DNA from: Streptomonospora sp. PA3
Lineage (GTDB): Bacteria; Actinomycetota; Actinomycetes; Streptosporangiales; Streptosporangiaceae
NCBI RefSeq assembly: GCF_009728995.1
Contig: NZ_VTZW01000020.1
Location: 122,201 to 186,200, forward strand
Length of the DNA: 64,000 nucleotides
Reading direction: 5' to 3'
The notes below the pieces were generated by a model. The model saw only the letters and a program-made list of their open reading frames with translations, was not told the origin of the DNA and ran no database searches. Position numbers and translations under genes: made by a program. Of this stretch, positions 29,830 through 38,407 are shown piece by piece (position 1 is the first letter of the stretch; every line of letters starts with the position of its first letter).

Positions 29830-31767
29830 ATGACCGCGGTGAACCGCGAGACCGCTCCCGAGCACGTCGACGAGCGGCAGGCCCGCGCCGTGGCCGAGGC
29901 CGCCCGCGAAACCGAATGGCGCAAGCCCAGCTTCGGCAAGGAGCTGTACCTGGGCCGGCTCCGGCTGGACCTGGTCCACCCCTACCCCCGACCGGCCGAC
30001 GAGAGCGTGCGGGAGGGCGAGGAGTTCCTCGCGCGGCTGCGCGAGTTCTGCTCCACCGTCGACGCCGCCCGCATCGAGCGCGAGGAGCGCATCCCCGACG
30101 AGGTCATGCGCGGCCTCAAGGAGCTGGGCGCGCTCGGCATGAAGATCCCCCGCGCCTACGGCGGACTGGGGCTCAGCCAGCTGTACTACAACCGCGCGCT
30201 CACGATGGTCGGCTCGGTCTCGCCCGCCATCGGCGCGCTGCTGTCGGCGCACCAGTCGATCGGCGTCCCCCAGCCGCTGCGGATGTTCGGCACCGAGGAG
30301 CAGAAGCGCGCGTTCCTGCCGCGCTGCGCCACCACCGACATCAGCGCGTTCCTGCTCACCGAGCCCGACGTGGGCAGCGACCCCGCGCGGCTGCGCAGTA
30401 CCGCGACGCCGACCGAGGACGGCTCGGCCTACCTGCTGGACGGCGTGAAGCTGTGGACCACCAACGGCGTGGTCGCCGACCTGCTGGTGGTGATGGCGCG
30501 GGTCCCCGAGAGCGAGGGGCACCGCGGCGGCATCACGGCCTTCGTCGTCGAGGGCGACTCCGAGGGGATCACGGTCGAGAACCGCAACAGGTTCATGGGC
30601 CTGCGCGGCCTGGAGAACGGCGTCACCCGGTTCCACCGGGTCCGCGTCCCCGCCGAGAACCGGATCGGCGAGGAGGGCAAGGGCCTGCGGATCGCGCTGT
30701 CGACGCTGAACACCGGGCGGCTGTCGCTGCCGGCGATGTGCGTGGGTGCGGGCAAGTGGTGCACGAAGATCGCCCGCGAGTGGTCGCGCGAGCGGGTCCA
30801 GTGGGGCCGCCCCGTCGGCAAACACGAGGAGGTCGCCAAGAAGGTCTCCTTCATCGCCGCCACCACCTACGCGATGACCGCCATGCTCGACCTGGCCAGC
30901 CAGTTCGCCGACGACGAGCGCAACGACATCCGCATCGAGGCCGCCATCGCCAAGCTCTGGTGCTCGGAGATGGCCTCGCAGGTCGCCGACGAGCTGGTGC
31001 AGCTGCGCGGCGGGCGCGGCTACGAGACCGCCGAGTCGCTGGCGGCCCGCGGCGAGCGCGGCGTCCCCGCCGAGCAGGTCCTGCGCGACCTGCGGATCAA
31101 CCGGATCTTCGAGGGTTCCACGGAGATCATGCATCTGCTCATCGCCCGCGAGGCGGTCGACGCCCACCTGTCCGTGGCCGGGGACATCATCGACCCGGAG
31201 GCCGACACCGCGGCCAAGGCCCGCGCCTTCGCCAAGGCCGGCGGCTTCTACGCCTCCTGGCTGCCCACTCTGGTGGTCGGCGAGGGGCAGCGGCCGGGCT
31301 CCTACAGCGAGTTCGGCCCGCTGGCCGGGCACCTGCGCTACGTCGAGCGCGCGGCCCGCAAGCTTGCGCGGTCCACGTTCTACGGGATGTCGCGCTGGCA
31401 GGGGCGGATGGAGACCAAGCAGGGCTTCCTCAGCCGGGTGGTCGACATCGGCGCCGAGCTGTTCGCGATGAGCTCCGTGGTGGTGCGCGCGCACAGCGAC
31501 CGCGAGGACTTCCCCGAGCGCGGCCAGGGCGCCTACGAGCTCGCCGACGCCTTCTGCCGCCAGTCCCGGCTTCGGGTCGACTCGCTGTTCACCGCACTGT
31601 GGGCCAACACCGACGACATCGACGGCAAGCTCAGCCGCCGCGTGATGGACGACCGCTACACCTGGCTGGAGGAGGGCGTCCTCGACCCGTCCACGCCCGG
31701 CCCGCTCATCGCGGCGGTCGAACCGGGACCGTCCGAGAAGGAGGACGTCCACCGCAAGATGGGCTGA
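29830..31767 (+). CDS. Long acyl-CoA dehydrogenase (VLCAD/ACAD9-like)
   Basis: This 645-residue flavoenzyme has the standard acyl-CoA dehydrogenase core in its first 420 residues and a C-terminal helical extension of about 200 residues, as in very-long-chain enzymes. Visible are the FAD segment LLTEPDVGSDPARL, KLWTTNG, and the signature QLRGGRGYETAESL. The catalytic glutamate is probably in INRIFEGSTEIM. It catalyses the first oxidation of acyl-CoA. ATG 29830 is preceded by GAGGTGA; the farther in-frame ATG at 29794 would add 12 residues. It follows a two-component operon but is probably transcribed separately from its own palindrome-bearing promoter. Confidence 0.88.
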   Translation: MTAVNRETAPEHVDERQARAVAEAARETEWRKPSFGKELYLGRLRLDLVHPYPRPADESVREGEEFLARLREFCSTVDAARIEREERIPDEVMRGLKELGALGMKIPRAYGGLGLSQLYYNRALTMVGSVSPAIGALLSAHQSIGVPQPLRMFGTEEQKRAFLPRCATTDISAFLLTEPDVGSDPARLRSTATPTEDGSAYLLDGVKLWTTNGVVADLLVVMARVPESEGHRGGITAFVVEGDSEGITVENRNRFMGLRGLENGVTRFHRVRVPAENRIGEEGKGLRIALSTLNTGRLSLPAMCVGAGKWCTKIAREWSRERVQWGRPVGKHEEVAKKVSFIAATTYAMTAMLDLASQFADDERNDIRIEAAIAKLWCSEMASQVADELVQLRGGRGYETAESLAARGERGVPAEQVLRDLRINRIFEGSTEIMHLLIAREAVDAHLSVAGDIIDPEADTAAKARAFAKAGGFYASWLPTLVVGEGQRPGSYSEFGPLAGHLRYVERAARKLARSTFYGMSRWQGRMETKQGFLSRVVDIGAELFAMSSVVVRAHSDREDFPERGQGAYELADAFCRQSRLRVDSLFTALWANTDDIDGKLSRRVMDDRYTWLEEGVLDPSTPGPLIAAVEPGPSEKEDVHRKMG

Positions 31768-31916
31768 CGCTCGGCCGGAACCCCGCGCGAACCTCCGGTC
31801 GCCGGATCGGGCCGCCCGGGGCCGCGTCTGCGCCGCGCCTCCGGCGAGTCGCCGCGGGGCGCGGGGAATCGGTCACTTTCCGCCCGCATGTCGCAACACC
31901 CTGCCACAATTCACCT

Positions 31917-32507
31917 GTGCCCTGGTGGTTCCCCTCACGCCCAGCCGCGCCCCCTCCCCCGGCTCCCATCCGCGACGGCGACTCCGCGCCCCGGCCCGCG
32001 AACGCGAGACACCGCCGCGCGGCGGCGCCCACCTCCGCTCCCGGCCCCGCCGCCCCGCGGCGGCCGATACTCGCCGCGCTGGGCGCCGCCATGGTGGCCG
32101 CGGCCGCCTACGGCGTGGGCACGGCCGCGACGGCGCTCCACGGCGGCGGCACCGCCCCTGCCGCGACCGCCGAGGACATCGACCCCTCGGCGGAGCGCTT
32201 CGGCGATTTCGTCGGCAGGCCCGCACGGGCCACCGCGCCCCCGGTGCGCATGAGGGCTCCCAGCGCGGCCCCCCAGCGGCGGCCGCCCGCCCCGGAGGCC
32301 GAGGCTCCCGCCGCGGTACCGCCTCCCGACGCTCCGCAGGCCCCCGCGCCGACCGCGCCAGACGGGGCGCCGGACGCCCCTGTGCCGCCTCCCGAACTCC
32401 CCACGCGGCTGCCGCCGAACCACCCGCCCGAGGAGTTCGCACCCGACAGCGCACGCGAGGCCCTGGAGCTGTGGCAGCGCCTTCACGAGCGCCACGGCGG
32501 CGGCTGA
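31917..32507 (+). CDS. Pro/Ala-rich single-pass membrane protein, unknown function
   Basis: This is a 196-residue protein starting at GTG 31917 (VPWWFPSRPAAPPP). One hydrophobic helix near residues 45-68 (ILAALGAAMVAAAAYGVG) is flanked by proline-rich, low-complexity segments. The C-terminal 30 residues become charged and helical (EALELWQRLHERHGGG). Codon third positions are strongly G/C, which supports coding. There is no clear ribosome binding site, so the start is uncertain. It probably spans the membrane once with an extracytoplasmic Pro-rich stalk. I do not recognise a family. Confidence 0.5.
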   Translation: MPWWFPSRPAAPPPPAPIRDGDSAPRPANARHRRAAAPTSAPGPAAPRRPILAALGAAMVAAAAYGVGTAATALHGGGTAPAATAEDIDPSAERFGDFVGRPARATAPPVRMRAPSAAPQRRPPAPEAEAPAAVPPPDAPQAPAPTAPDGAPDAPVPPPELPTRLPPNHPPEEFAPDSAREALELWQRLHERHGGG

Positions 32508-32577
32508 CCCCGCCGCCGGCCGCCCCGCGCGGCCCCGGCAGCACCGCGGGCCGTGGCAAACCGTCTCAGGTCGCGAC

Positions 32578-32583
32578 TAGCCT
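32578..32583 (+). promoter_or_regulatory. -10 hexamer of a candidate leaderless mRNA (AlkX-like gene)
   Basis: TAGCCT ends 8 nt before the GTG at 32592. No ribosome binding site is visible. Confidence 0.4.
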
Positions 32584-32591
32584 CGGCACTC

Positions 32592-33800
32592 GTGTACGAA
32601 TCAGCGCCGCCGCACCCCCGGCGGGACTCCACCCTCTCCGCCGCCCAGGCCCGCCGGGTGGCGCTCGCCGCCCAGGGCTTCGCCGATCCCCCTCCTGCCG
32701 GCGTGCCCACCGCCCGCCACCTGCAGCGGGTCGTCAACCGGGTCGGCGCCATCCAGATCGACAGCGTCAACGTTCTCACGCGCAGCCAGTACCTGCCGGT
32801 CTTCGCGCGCCTGGGTCGCTACGACCCCGCGCTGCTGGACCGCGCGGCAACGCGGCGCGGCGGTCGGCTCGTGGAGTACTGGGCACACGAGGCCAGCCTG
32901 ATCCCGCCCGCCACCCACCGGCTGCTGCGCTGGCGCATGGAGCGCGCCCGCAGCGAGGCGTGGGGGTTCATGCGGCATATGGCCACCGACCACCCCGACC
33001 TGGTCAAGGCGGTCCGGGCCGAGGTCGAACGCATCGGGCCGGCGACCGCACGGCAGATCGAGGCCGCTCTGGAGCACGACTCCGCGCGCCCGCGCGAGCA
33101 CTGGGGATGGAACTGGTCCCTGGTCAAGCGGGCGCTGGAGCTGCTGTTCTGGTCGGGCGACATCACCACCGACGGCCGCACCGCTCAGTTCGAACGGCGC
33201 TACGACCTGACCGAGCGCGTCCTGCCGGCCGACGTGGTCGACGCCCCCGACCCCGATCCGGCCGACGCCCGGCGCGAGCTCATGGCGATCGCGGCGCGGG
33301 CCCACGGAGTCGGCACGGAGCAGTGCCTGCGCGACTACTTCCGCCTGGGCGCGGCCGAGGCCCGCACGGCGCTCGCCGAGTTGGTCGAGTCCGGCGAGGT
33401 CGTCCCGGTCGGCGTCGCCGGCTGGCAGCGGCCCGCCTTTCTGCACCGCGACGCCCGCGTCCCGCGCGCGGTCGGTGCCCGCGCCCTGCTGAGCCCGTTC
33501 GACTCGCTGGTGTGGGAGCGGTCGCGCACCGAGGCGCTGTTCGGCTTCCGCTACCGGCTGGAGATCTACGTTCCCCGGGCCAAGCGGGTCCACGGCTACT
33601 ACGTGCTGCCATTCCTGCTCGGCGAGGACCTGGTGGCCCGTGTCGACCTCAAGGCCGACCGACCCACCGGCCGGCTCCTCGTGCGCCGCACCACTTTGGA
33701 GGATGACGCGCCGCCCGAGACCGCCGGCGAACTCCGCGCCGAGCTGGAGGCCATGGCCGCGTGGCTGGGGCTCGCCGCGGGCGTGCATTACGAGGGCTGA
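32592..33800 (+). CDS. AlkX/YcaQ-type DNA glycosylase (HTH_42 family)
   Basis: This 402-residue protein belongs to the winged-helix HTH_42 superfamily, whose AlkZ and AlkX members are DNA glycosylases unhooking interstrand crosslinks or alkylated bases. The catalytic motif near residue 57 is IQIDSVNV, i.e. QxD as in AlkX/YcaQ rather than the QxQ of AlkZ. The strongly conserved C-terminal block [20 protein letters not shown] and [17 protein letters not shown] is present. It is not in a biosynthetic cluster, so a housekeeping repair role is more likely than antibiotic self-resistance. GTG 32592 is preferred by comparison with family starts; GTG 32553 is also open. Confidence 0.87.
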   Translation: MYESAPPHPRRDSTLSAAQARRVALAAQGFADPPPAGVPTARHLQRVVNRVGAIQIDSVNVLTRSQYLPVFARLGRYDPALLDRAATRRGGRLVEYWAHEASLIPPATHRLLRWRMERARSEAWGFMRHMATDHPDLVKAVRAEVERIGPATARQIEAALEHDSARPREHWGWNWSLVKRALELLFWSGDITTDGRTAQFERRYDLTERVLPADVVDAPDPDPADARRELMAIAARAHGVGTEQCLRDYFRLGAAEARTALAELVESGEVVPVGVAGWQRPAFLHRDARVPRAVGARALLSPFDSLVWERSRTEALFGFRYRLEIYVPRAKRVHGYYVLPFLLGEDLVARVDLKADRPTGRLLVRRTTLEDDAPPETAGELRAELEAMAAWLGLAAGVHYEG

Positions 33801-33891
33801 GGCCACCGATCCGGCTTAGGCCGTGTTTAAGAACGGCGGGCGCCGCTTTCCAGGAACCACCGGGTACCACCCCGGGCGACCACCATCGAGT

Positions 33892-33941
33892 TGCGGCAAT
33901 GGGTGCGTCTCGCGTAGCGCGGTCACAGCCCCATTGCCGCA
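33892..33941. repeat. Repeat family A, copy 1 (12-bp inverted repeat hairpin)
   Basis: TGCGGCAATGGG at 33892-33903 and CCCATTGCCGCA at 33930-33941 are perfect inverted repeats enclosing a 26-nt centre with GTAGCGCGGTC. A second, interrupted copy lies at about 51722-51975. The homology continues past the hairpin to ACAGGACGTAGTGGC at about 33968. The 273-bp gap between the AlkX-like gene and the acetyltransferase holds no gene that I can support. Confidence 0.65.
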
Positions 33942-34073
33942 GCCGCTGAGGTGTCCGGCTTCTTCAACAGGACGTAGTGGCGCACGCGTCTCCGGCTTTC
34001 CCGCGGACATGCGGGACGCCCGCCGCCGAAGATCCTGCGCTTCCCGGCCGCTCGGGACGGTGCGGCGCGGGCC

Positions 34074-34649
34074 TCAGCCGCCCAGCGGCTTGGCCAGTTC
34101 CTCGAAGACCAGGTCGTCGCGCTTGGGCAGGCCGAACCGCTCGTCGCCGTAGGGGAAGGGGGTCGTGGCGCCGGTGCGCCGGTAGCCGCGGCGCTCGTAC
34201 CAGGCGATGAGGTCCGAGCGCTGGCGCAGCACCGTCATCCGCAGGCTCGCGGCGCCCAGCTCCGCGGCCGCCACCCGCTCCGCCTCGGCGAGCACGCGCC
34301 GGCCCAGCCCGCCGCCCTGGGCGCCCGGCCGTACCGCGAACATGCCGAAGTAGGCGGTCCCGTCGCCGCCGTCGGCCAGCTCGCAGCAGGCCAGCAGGCT
34401 CTCGTCCCGCTCGGCGAGGATCACCCGGGTCTTGGGGCGGGCCAGCAGGTCGGCGATCTGCCCGGAGTCGACGCGCTGGCCGCCGATCAGGTCGGCCTCG
34501 GTGGTCCAGCCTCGGCGGGAGGCGTCGCCGCGGTAGGCGGAGTTCACCAGCTCCACCAGCGCCGGCACGTCCGCCTCGCCGGCGTCCCGGAACCGCGGTG
34601 CGCCGCAGCCGCCCGCACCGCCGGCCGCGGCTCGCTCGTCGACCGTCAC
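34074..34649 (-). CDS. GNAT-family N-acetyltransferase
   Basis: This 191-residue acetyltransferase has the acetyl-CoA pyrophosphate loop RPGAQGGGLGRRVL at about residue 110, preceded by the beta-4 strand AYFGMFAV. The C-terminal beta-bulge region YERRGYRRTG is typical of the family. The N-terminal 25 residues are Ala/Gly-rich and cysteine-containing, outside the fold. GTG 34649 was chosen because AGAGGGGG precedes it. Substrate is unknown; the nearby thiolase gives no clear clue. Confidence 0.85.
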   Translation of the reverse strand: MTVDERAAAGGAGGCGAPRFRDAGEADVPALVELVNSAYRGDASRRGWTTEADLIGGQRVDSGQIADLLARPKTRVILAERDESLLACCELADGGDGTAYFGMFAVRPGAQGGGLGRRVLAEAERVAAAELGAASLRMTVLRQRSDLIAWYERRGYRRTGATTPFPYGDERFGLPKRDDLVFEELAKPLGG

Positions 34650-34802
34650 CCCGCCCCCTCTCGCTCGCAGGTCACCGGCCACTCTACTGCGCCGCCGACC
34701 GCCGCCTCCGCCCGCCGACGGACCATCGCCAGCGGCCGGTGCCCGCCGCGCCGGGGGATCGCCGCGCGACCGCCGAACGCAACCGGCCCCGCTGAACCCC
34801 CG

Positions 34803-34833
34803 GTGCCGCCCGCCCGCCGCGGACGGGCGGCAC
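34803..34833 (-). terminator. Terminator hairpin after the thiolase
   Basis: GTGCCGCCCG (34803-34812) and CGGGCGGCAC (34824-34833) form a perfect 10-bp stem with an 11-nt loop, 15 nt past the thiolase stop on the minus strand. Confidence 0.6.
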
Positions 34834-34848
34834 GGTGCTCTTCGCGCG

Positions 34849-35991
34849 CTAGGCCCGCTCGATGATGGTGACGTTGGCCTGGCCGCCGCCTTCGCACATG
34901 GTCTGCAGGCCGTAGCGGCCGCCGGTGCGCTCCAGCTCGTACACGAGCTTGGTCATGAGCACGGCGCCGGTGGCGCCCAGGGGGTGACCGAGGGCGATGG
35001 CGCCGCCGTTGGGGTTGGTCTTGGCCGGGTCGGCGCCGAGCTCGTCCATCCAGGCCATCGGCACCGGGGCGAAGGCCTCATTGATCTCGGTGACGTCGAT
35101 GTCGTCGATGCCCAGCCCGGCCTTCTGCAGTGCCACGCGGGTGGCCGGAATGGGTGCGGTGAGCATGTACACGGGGTCGTCGCCCATCAGGGCCAGTTGG
35201 ACGATGCGGGCCAGCGGTGTCAGCCCGTGCTGCTTGACCGCGCGCTCGGAGGCGATCAGCAGCGCGCCGGCACCCACCGAGACCTGGCTGGCCACGGCGG
35301 CCGTCAGCGCCCAGCCCTCGCGCAGCGGGTCCAGCCCGGCCATCTTCTCCAGGGTGGTGTCGGGGCGCACGCCCTCGTCCTGGGTGACTCCGGCCAGGGG
35401 CGCGATCTGCTTCTCGAAGCGGCCCGCGTCGCGCGCGGCGGCCGCCCGGCGGTGGCTCTCCAGGGAGTAGCGCTCCAGGTCCTCGCGGCTGTAGCCCCAC
35501 TTCTCGGCCATCAGCTGCGCGCCGCGGAACTGGGAGATCTCCTGGTCGCCGTAGCGCTTGCCCCAGCCCTCGCCGAACAGGGGCAGGCCGGCGTCGATCG
35601 CGTACTGGACGTTGGAGCCCATGGGGACCATGCCCATGTTCTCCACACCCGAGGCCACCACGAGGTCCTGGGTGCCCGACATGACCCCCTGCGCGGCGAA
35701 GTGCACGGCCTGCTGGGAGGAGCCGCACTGGCGGTCGATGGTGACGCCCGCGGTCGTCTCGGGCAGACCCGCCGACAGCCACGCGGTGCGCGCCAGGTCG
35801 AGGGACTGGGGGCCGACCTGGCTCACGCAGCCCATCACGACGTCCTCGACCGCCGCCGGGTCGGCCCCGGTGCGGTCCATCAGCTCCTTGAGGACGTGCG
35901 CACCCAGGTCAGCGGGGTGCACGCCCGCGAGAGCGCCCTTCTTGGTGCCGACCGGGGTCCGGACGGCCCCGACGATGTATGCCTCAGCCAC
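34849..35991 (-). CDS. Acetyl-CoA C-acyltransferase (thiolase)
   Basis: This 380-residue thiolase carries out the last step of beta-oxidation, or condensation of two acetyl-CoA. The nucleophilic cysteine is in DRQCGSSQQA, the NEAFAPV segment holds the Asn-His-type oxyanion region, and the C-terminal motifs GGAIALGHPLGATGA and CEGGGQAN carry the catalytic His and Cys. GTG 35991 has AGGAGGG 5 nt upstream. A perfect ACCGAA-N5-TTCGGT palindrome 48-64 nt upstream is shared with the acyl-CoA dehydrogenase at 38.4 kb, so coordinated repression is likely. Confidence 0.92.
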   Translation of the reverse strand: MAEAYIVGAVRTPVGTKKGALAGVHPADLGAHVLKELMDRTGADPAAVEDVVMGCVSQVGPQSLDLARTAWLSAGLPETTAGVTIDRQCGSSQQAVHFAAQGVMSGTQDLVVASGVENMGMVPMGSNVQYAIDAGLPLFGEGWGKRYGDQEISQFRGAQLMAEKWGYSREDLERYSLESHRRAAAARDAGRFEKQIAPLAGVTQDEGVRPDTTLEKMAGLDPLREGWALTAAVASQVSVGAGALLIASERAVKQHGLTPLARIVQLALMGDDPVYMLTAPIPATRVALQKAGLGIDDIDVTEINEAFAPVPMAWMDELGADPAKTNPNGGAIALGHPLGATGAVLMTKLVYELERTGGRYGLQTMCEGGGQANVTIIERA

Positions 35992-36038
35992 TGTGCCCTC
36001 CTGGGGAGCCTGCGGTGTCCGCAACGGGTCGATCCTTA

Positions 36039-36055
36039 ACCGAACCATATTCGGT
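36039..36055. promoter_or_regulatory. Operator ACCGAA-N5-TTCGGT before the thiolase
   Basis: ACCGAA-ccata-TTCGGT is a perfect 6-5-6 palindrome; one more flanking base pair on each side also matches (AACCGAA/TTCGGTT). It lies about 50 nt upstream of the thiolase start. The size fits a TetR-family fatty-acid regulator. No candidate regulator gene lies next to it. Confidence 0.65.
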
Positions 36056-36136
36056 TTCGGGGCACAGGCAAGGGCCGGGGGCTCTTCGCGGCCGACCCTC
36101 GCCGGGCGGAGCGGAGGGACCGGCCGCCCGCCGGTG

Positions 36137-38182
36137 TCAGGCGTACCGCAGCTGCGGCCCTTCGGCGGCCAGCTCAGCGTCCTCCTCGTCGCCGAGCGTG
36201 TTCCGGGCGACGCGGCGCTCCACCTCGGCCAGGTCCGGGTGCTCCCGCGGCGACAGGCCGGCCAGCGCGTCGCGCACGGCGCCCTCCTGGGCGTCGAAGA
36301 GCCGCCGGGCCGCCTCCCGCCCGCCGGCGTTCAGGCGCCACACGCCCCCGGCCGCCTCGGAGTCCGCGGACAGCAGATCCGCGCGGTGCAGCTCCTCGTG
36401 CAGCGGCACCAGGGCGGTGGTCGGGCGGTGGCACATCCGCGCCAGGTCCGCGCCGGTGATCGAGCCCGTGGCGGCGATGTGGGTGATCGTCCAGCATGCC
36501 GCCGGGGAGAGGCCGAAGCCGGCCGCGGCGGCCAGCCGCTCATACATCCACCGCGGCCCCCTGCCGCCGACCGCACCGTAGGCCGCGTTCTCGACCCGGG
36601 TCAGCGGCTCGCGCGCAATCGCCGCCGGAGCGAGCACCTCGTCCGGCTCGGGCGCCGAGATCGCGGTGCGCAGCGGCGTCTCCTTGAGGAGCAGCGCCAG
36701 CACGACCGCCGCGAGCGCCACGGGCACCGCGCAGAGGAACGCGGTGCCGATCGCGGCGGCGTAGGGCTGCAGCAGCTCGGCCTGCGCGTTCGCCGGCAAC
36801 GCGTCCAGCGCCCGCGGGTCGGCCTCCAGGCGGGCGGCGGAGAGGCCCCGGGGCAGGTCGACGTCCTCGGCCCGCTCGCGCAGATCCGGCGCGAGCCGTG
36901 CGGCGAGCACCGCACCGAGGACCGCGGCGCCCAGGCATGCGCCGGCGGATCGGGTGAAGGCGCCGGCCGCGGTCGCCGCCCCCAGGCCCGGGAACCCCGC
37001 GGCGCTGCGCATCGCGGTGAGCACCGCCTGCATGGCCGCACCCAGCCCGCCTCCCAGCAGCAGGAGGGACACGCTGATCAGCGCGATCGGGGTCTGCGGA
37101 CCGAGCGGCGACAGCAGCCCGAGGGCGGCCGCCACCGCGGCCGTCCCCGCGACGGCCTGCGGCTTGCAGCGGCCGGTGCGCGATGCCAGCCGCCCGGAGG
37201 CGACCGCGGCCGCCGGCATCGCCAGCGCCATGGGCAGCAGGTGCAGCCCCGATGCGGTCGGCGAGTAGCCCTGCACGGCCTGCAGAAACAGCGGCAGGTA
37301 GGCCGTCGCCCCCATCATCGCGAACCCGGCGCAGGCCAGCACGCCCGCGCCCGCCGCCACGGTCGGGCGGGCCGGCGTCCGCGGCGGGAGGGCGGGCTCG
37401 GCGGTGCGCAAGGCGCTCAGCCACCACAGCGCGCCCAGCAGGGCCGCCGCGCCGACCAGCGCGAGCACGGTCGGCGACGTCCAGCCGTAGCGGCCTCCCC
37501 AGGCACCGGCCGCCGTAAGGCACACGGCGGCGGCCGCCGGCAGGACGGCGCCCCGGTAGTCGATGCGGCGCCGGGTGCGGGCGTGGATGGCGGGCAGGGC
37601 CAGCAGCACAGCGAGGAAGGCGATCGCGCCCAGCGGCAGGTTGATGTAGAACAGCCACCGCCAGGTGAGGCGGTCCGCGAACAGCCCGCCCAGCACCGGC
37701 CCGGCGACGCAGGCCGCGCCGAACGCGGCTCCGATCAGGGACTGGTAGCGGCCGCGCTCGCGCGGCGGCACGGCGTCGCCGGCGACGGCCAGGGCCAGGG
37801 TCACCACTCCGCCCGCACCGATGCCCTGCAGCGCGCGGAAGCCGATCAGCTGCGGCATCGATTGCGCGGCGCCGCAGAGCGCGGATCCGGCGAGGAAGAC
37901 GGCGATGCAGCACAGGAAGACGCGCTTGCGCCCGTACCGGTCGCCGACCCGGTCCCACACCGCGACCCCGGCGGCGACCGCGAGCAGATAGGAGGTGATC
38001 ACCCAGGACAGGTGGTTCAGCCCGCCGAGGTCGCCGACGACGGCGGGCAGAGTCGCGGCGACGGCGGTCTGGTCCAGGCCCGCCGGCAGCACCGCCAGCA
38101 GCAGCGCCGCCATCACCGCCACGACGCCGCCGCCGTCACCCCGCTCCCTGCGCTCGCGCTGGTGCACTGCGTGCTTGCCCAT
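36137..38182 (-). CDS. MFS efflux transporter fused to a C-terminal winged-helix domain
   Basis: This 681-residue protein has about 500 residues of DHA2-type transporter (about 14 spans) with motif A DRVGDRYGRKRVF and motif C GPVLGGLFADRLTWRWLFYIN. A further 140 residues are soluble. That tail (about residues 540-681) has the helical pattern and a wing-like hairpin of MarR regulators: a recognition region GADLARMCHRPTTALVPLHEEL and then GGVWRLNAGGREAARRL. Fusion of a pump to such a domain is unusual; it may sense cytoplasmic ligand rather than bind DNA. ATG 38182 starts just before the first span. It is divergent from an acyl-CoA dehydrogenase gene. Confidence 0.82.
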   Translation of the reverse strand: MGKHAVHQRERRERGDGGGVVAVMAALLLAVLPAGLDQTAVAATLPAVVGDLGGLNHLSWVITSYLLAVAAGVAVWDRVGDRYGRKRVFLCCIAVFLAGSALCGAAQSMPQLIGFRALQGIGAGGVVTLALAVAGDAVPPRERGRYQSLIGAAFGAACVAGPVLGGLFADRLTWRWLFYINLPLGAIAFLAVLLALPAIHARTRRRIDYRGAVLPAAAAVCLTAAGAWGGRYGWTSPTVLALVGAAALLGALWWLSALRTAEPALPPRTPARPTVAAGAGVLACAGFAMMGATAYLPLFLQAVQGYSPTASGLHLLPMALAMPAAAVASGRLASRTGRCKPQAVAGTAAVAAALGLLSPLGPQTPIALISVSLLLLGGGLGAAMQAVLTAMRSAAGFPGLGAATAAGAFTRSAGACLGAAVLGAVLAARLAPDLRERAEDVDLPRGLSAARLEADPRALDALPANAQAELLQPYAAAIGTAFLCAVPVALAAVVLALLLKETPLRTAISAPEPDEVLAPAAIAREPLTRVENAAYGAVGGRGPRWMYERLAAAAGFGLSPAACWTITHIAATGSITGADLARMCHRPTTALVPLHEELHRADLLSADSEAAGGVWRLNAGGREAARRLFDAQEGAVRDALAGLSPREHPDLAEVERRVARNTLGDEEDAELAAEGPQLRYA

Positions 38183-38320
38183 CGGCCAAGGCCCCCGTTC
38201 GGCTCCCGGGATGCTGCGTGCGGGATCGATCGTGGCCAGCAGCCTAGGCAGCGCCCGCCCCGCCCGCCGCGCCGCCGGGCAGGGGCGCCGCCGACTTTGC
38301 GGAACTTTCATCGGTGCCAG

Positions 38321-38337
38321 ACCGAATGGTGTTCGGT
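38321..38337. promoter_or_regulatory. Operator ACCGAA-N5-TTCGGT before an acyl-CoA dehydrogenase
   Basis: ACCGAA-tggtg-TTCGGT is a perfect 6-5-6 palindrome identical in both half-sites to the one at 36039. A TACGGT (38338-38343) directly beside it could be the -10 element for the gene at 38408, so a bound protein would block the promoter. Confidence 0.65.
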
Positions 38338-38407
38338 TACGGTGGTGCTGCGCGCGGGGCGCGGGCGCGCGGACGGCGGTGCCTGCTAGAAGACCAAGGA
38401 GTCGGCC

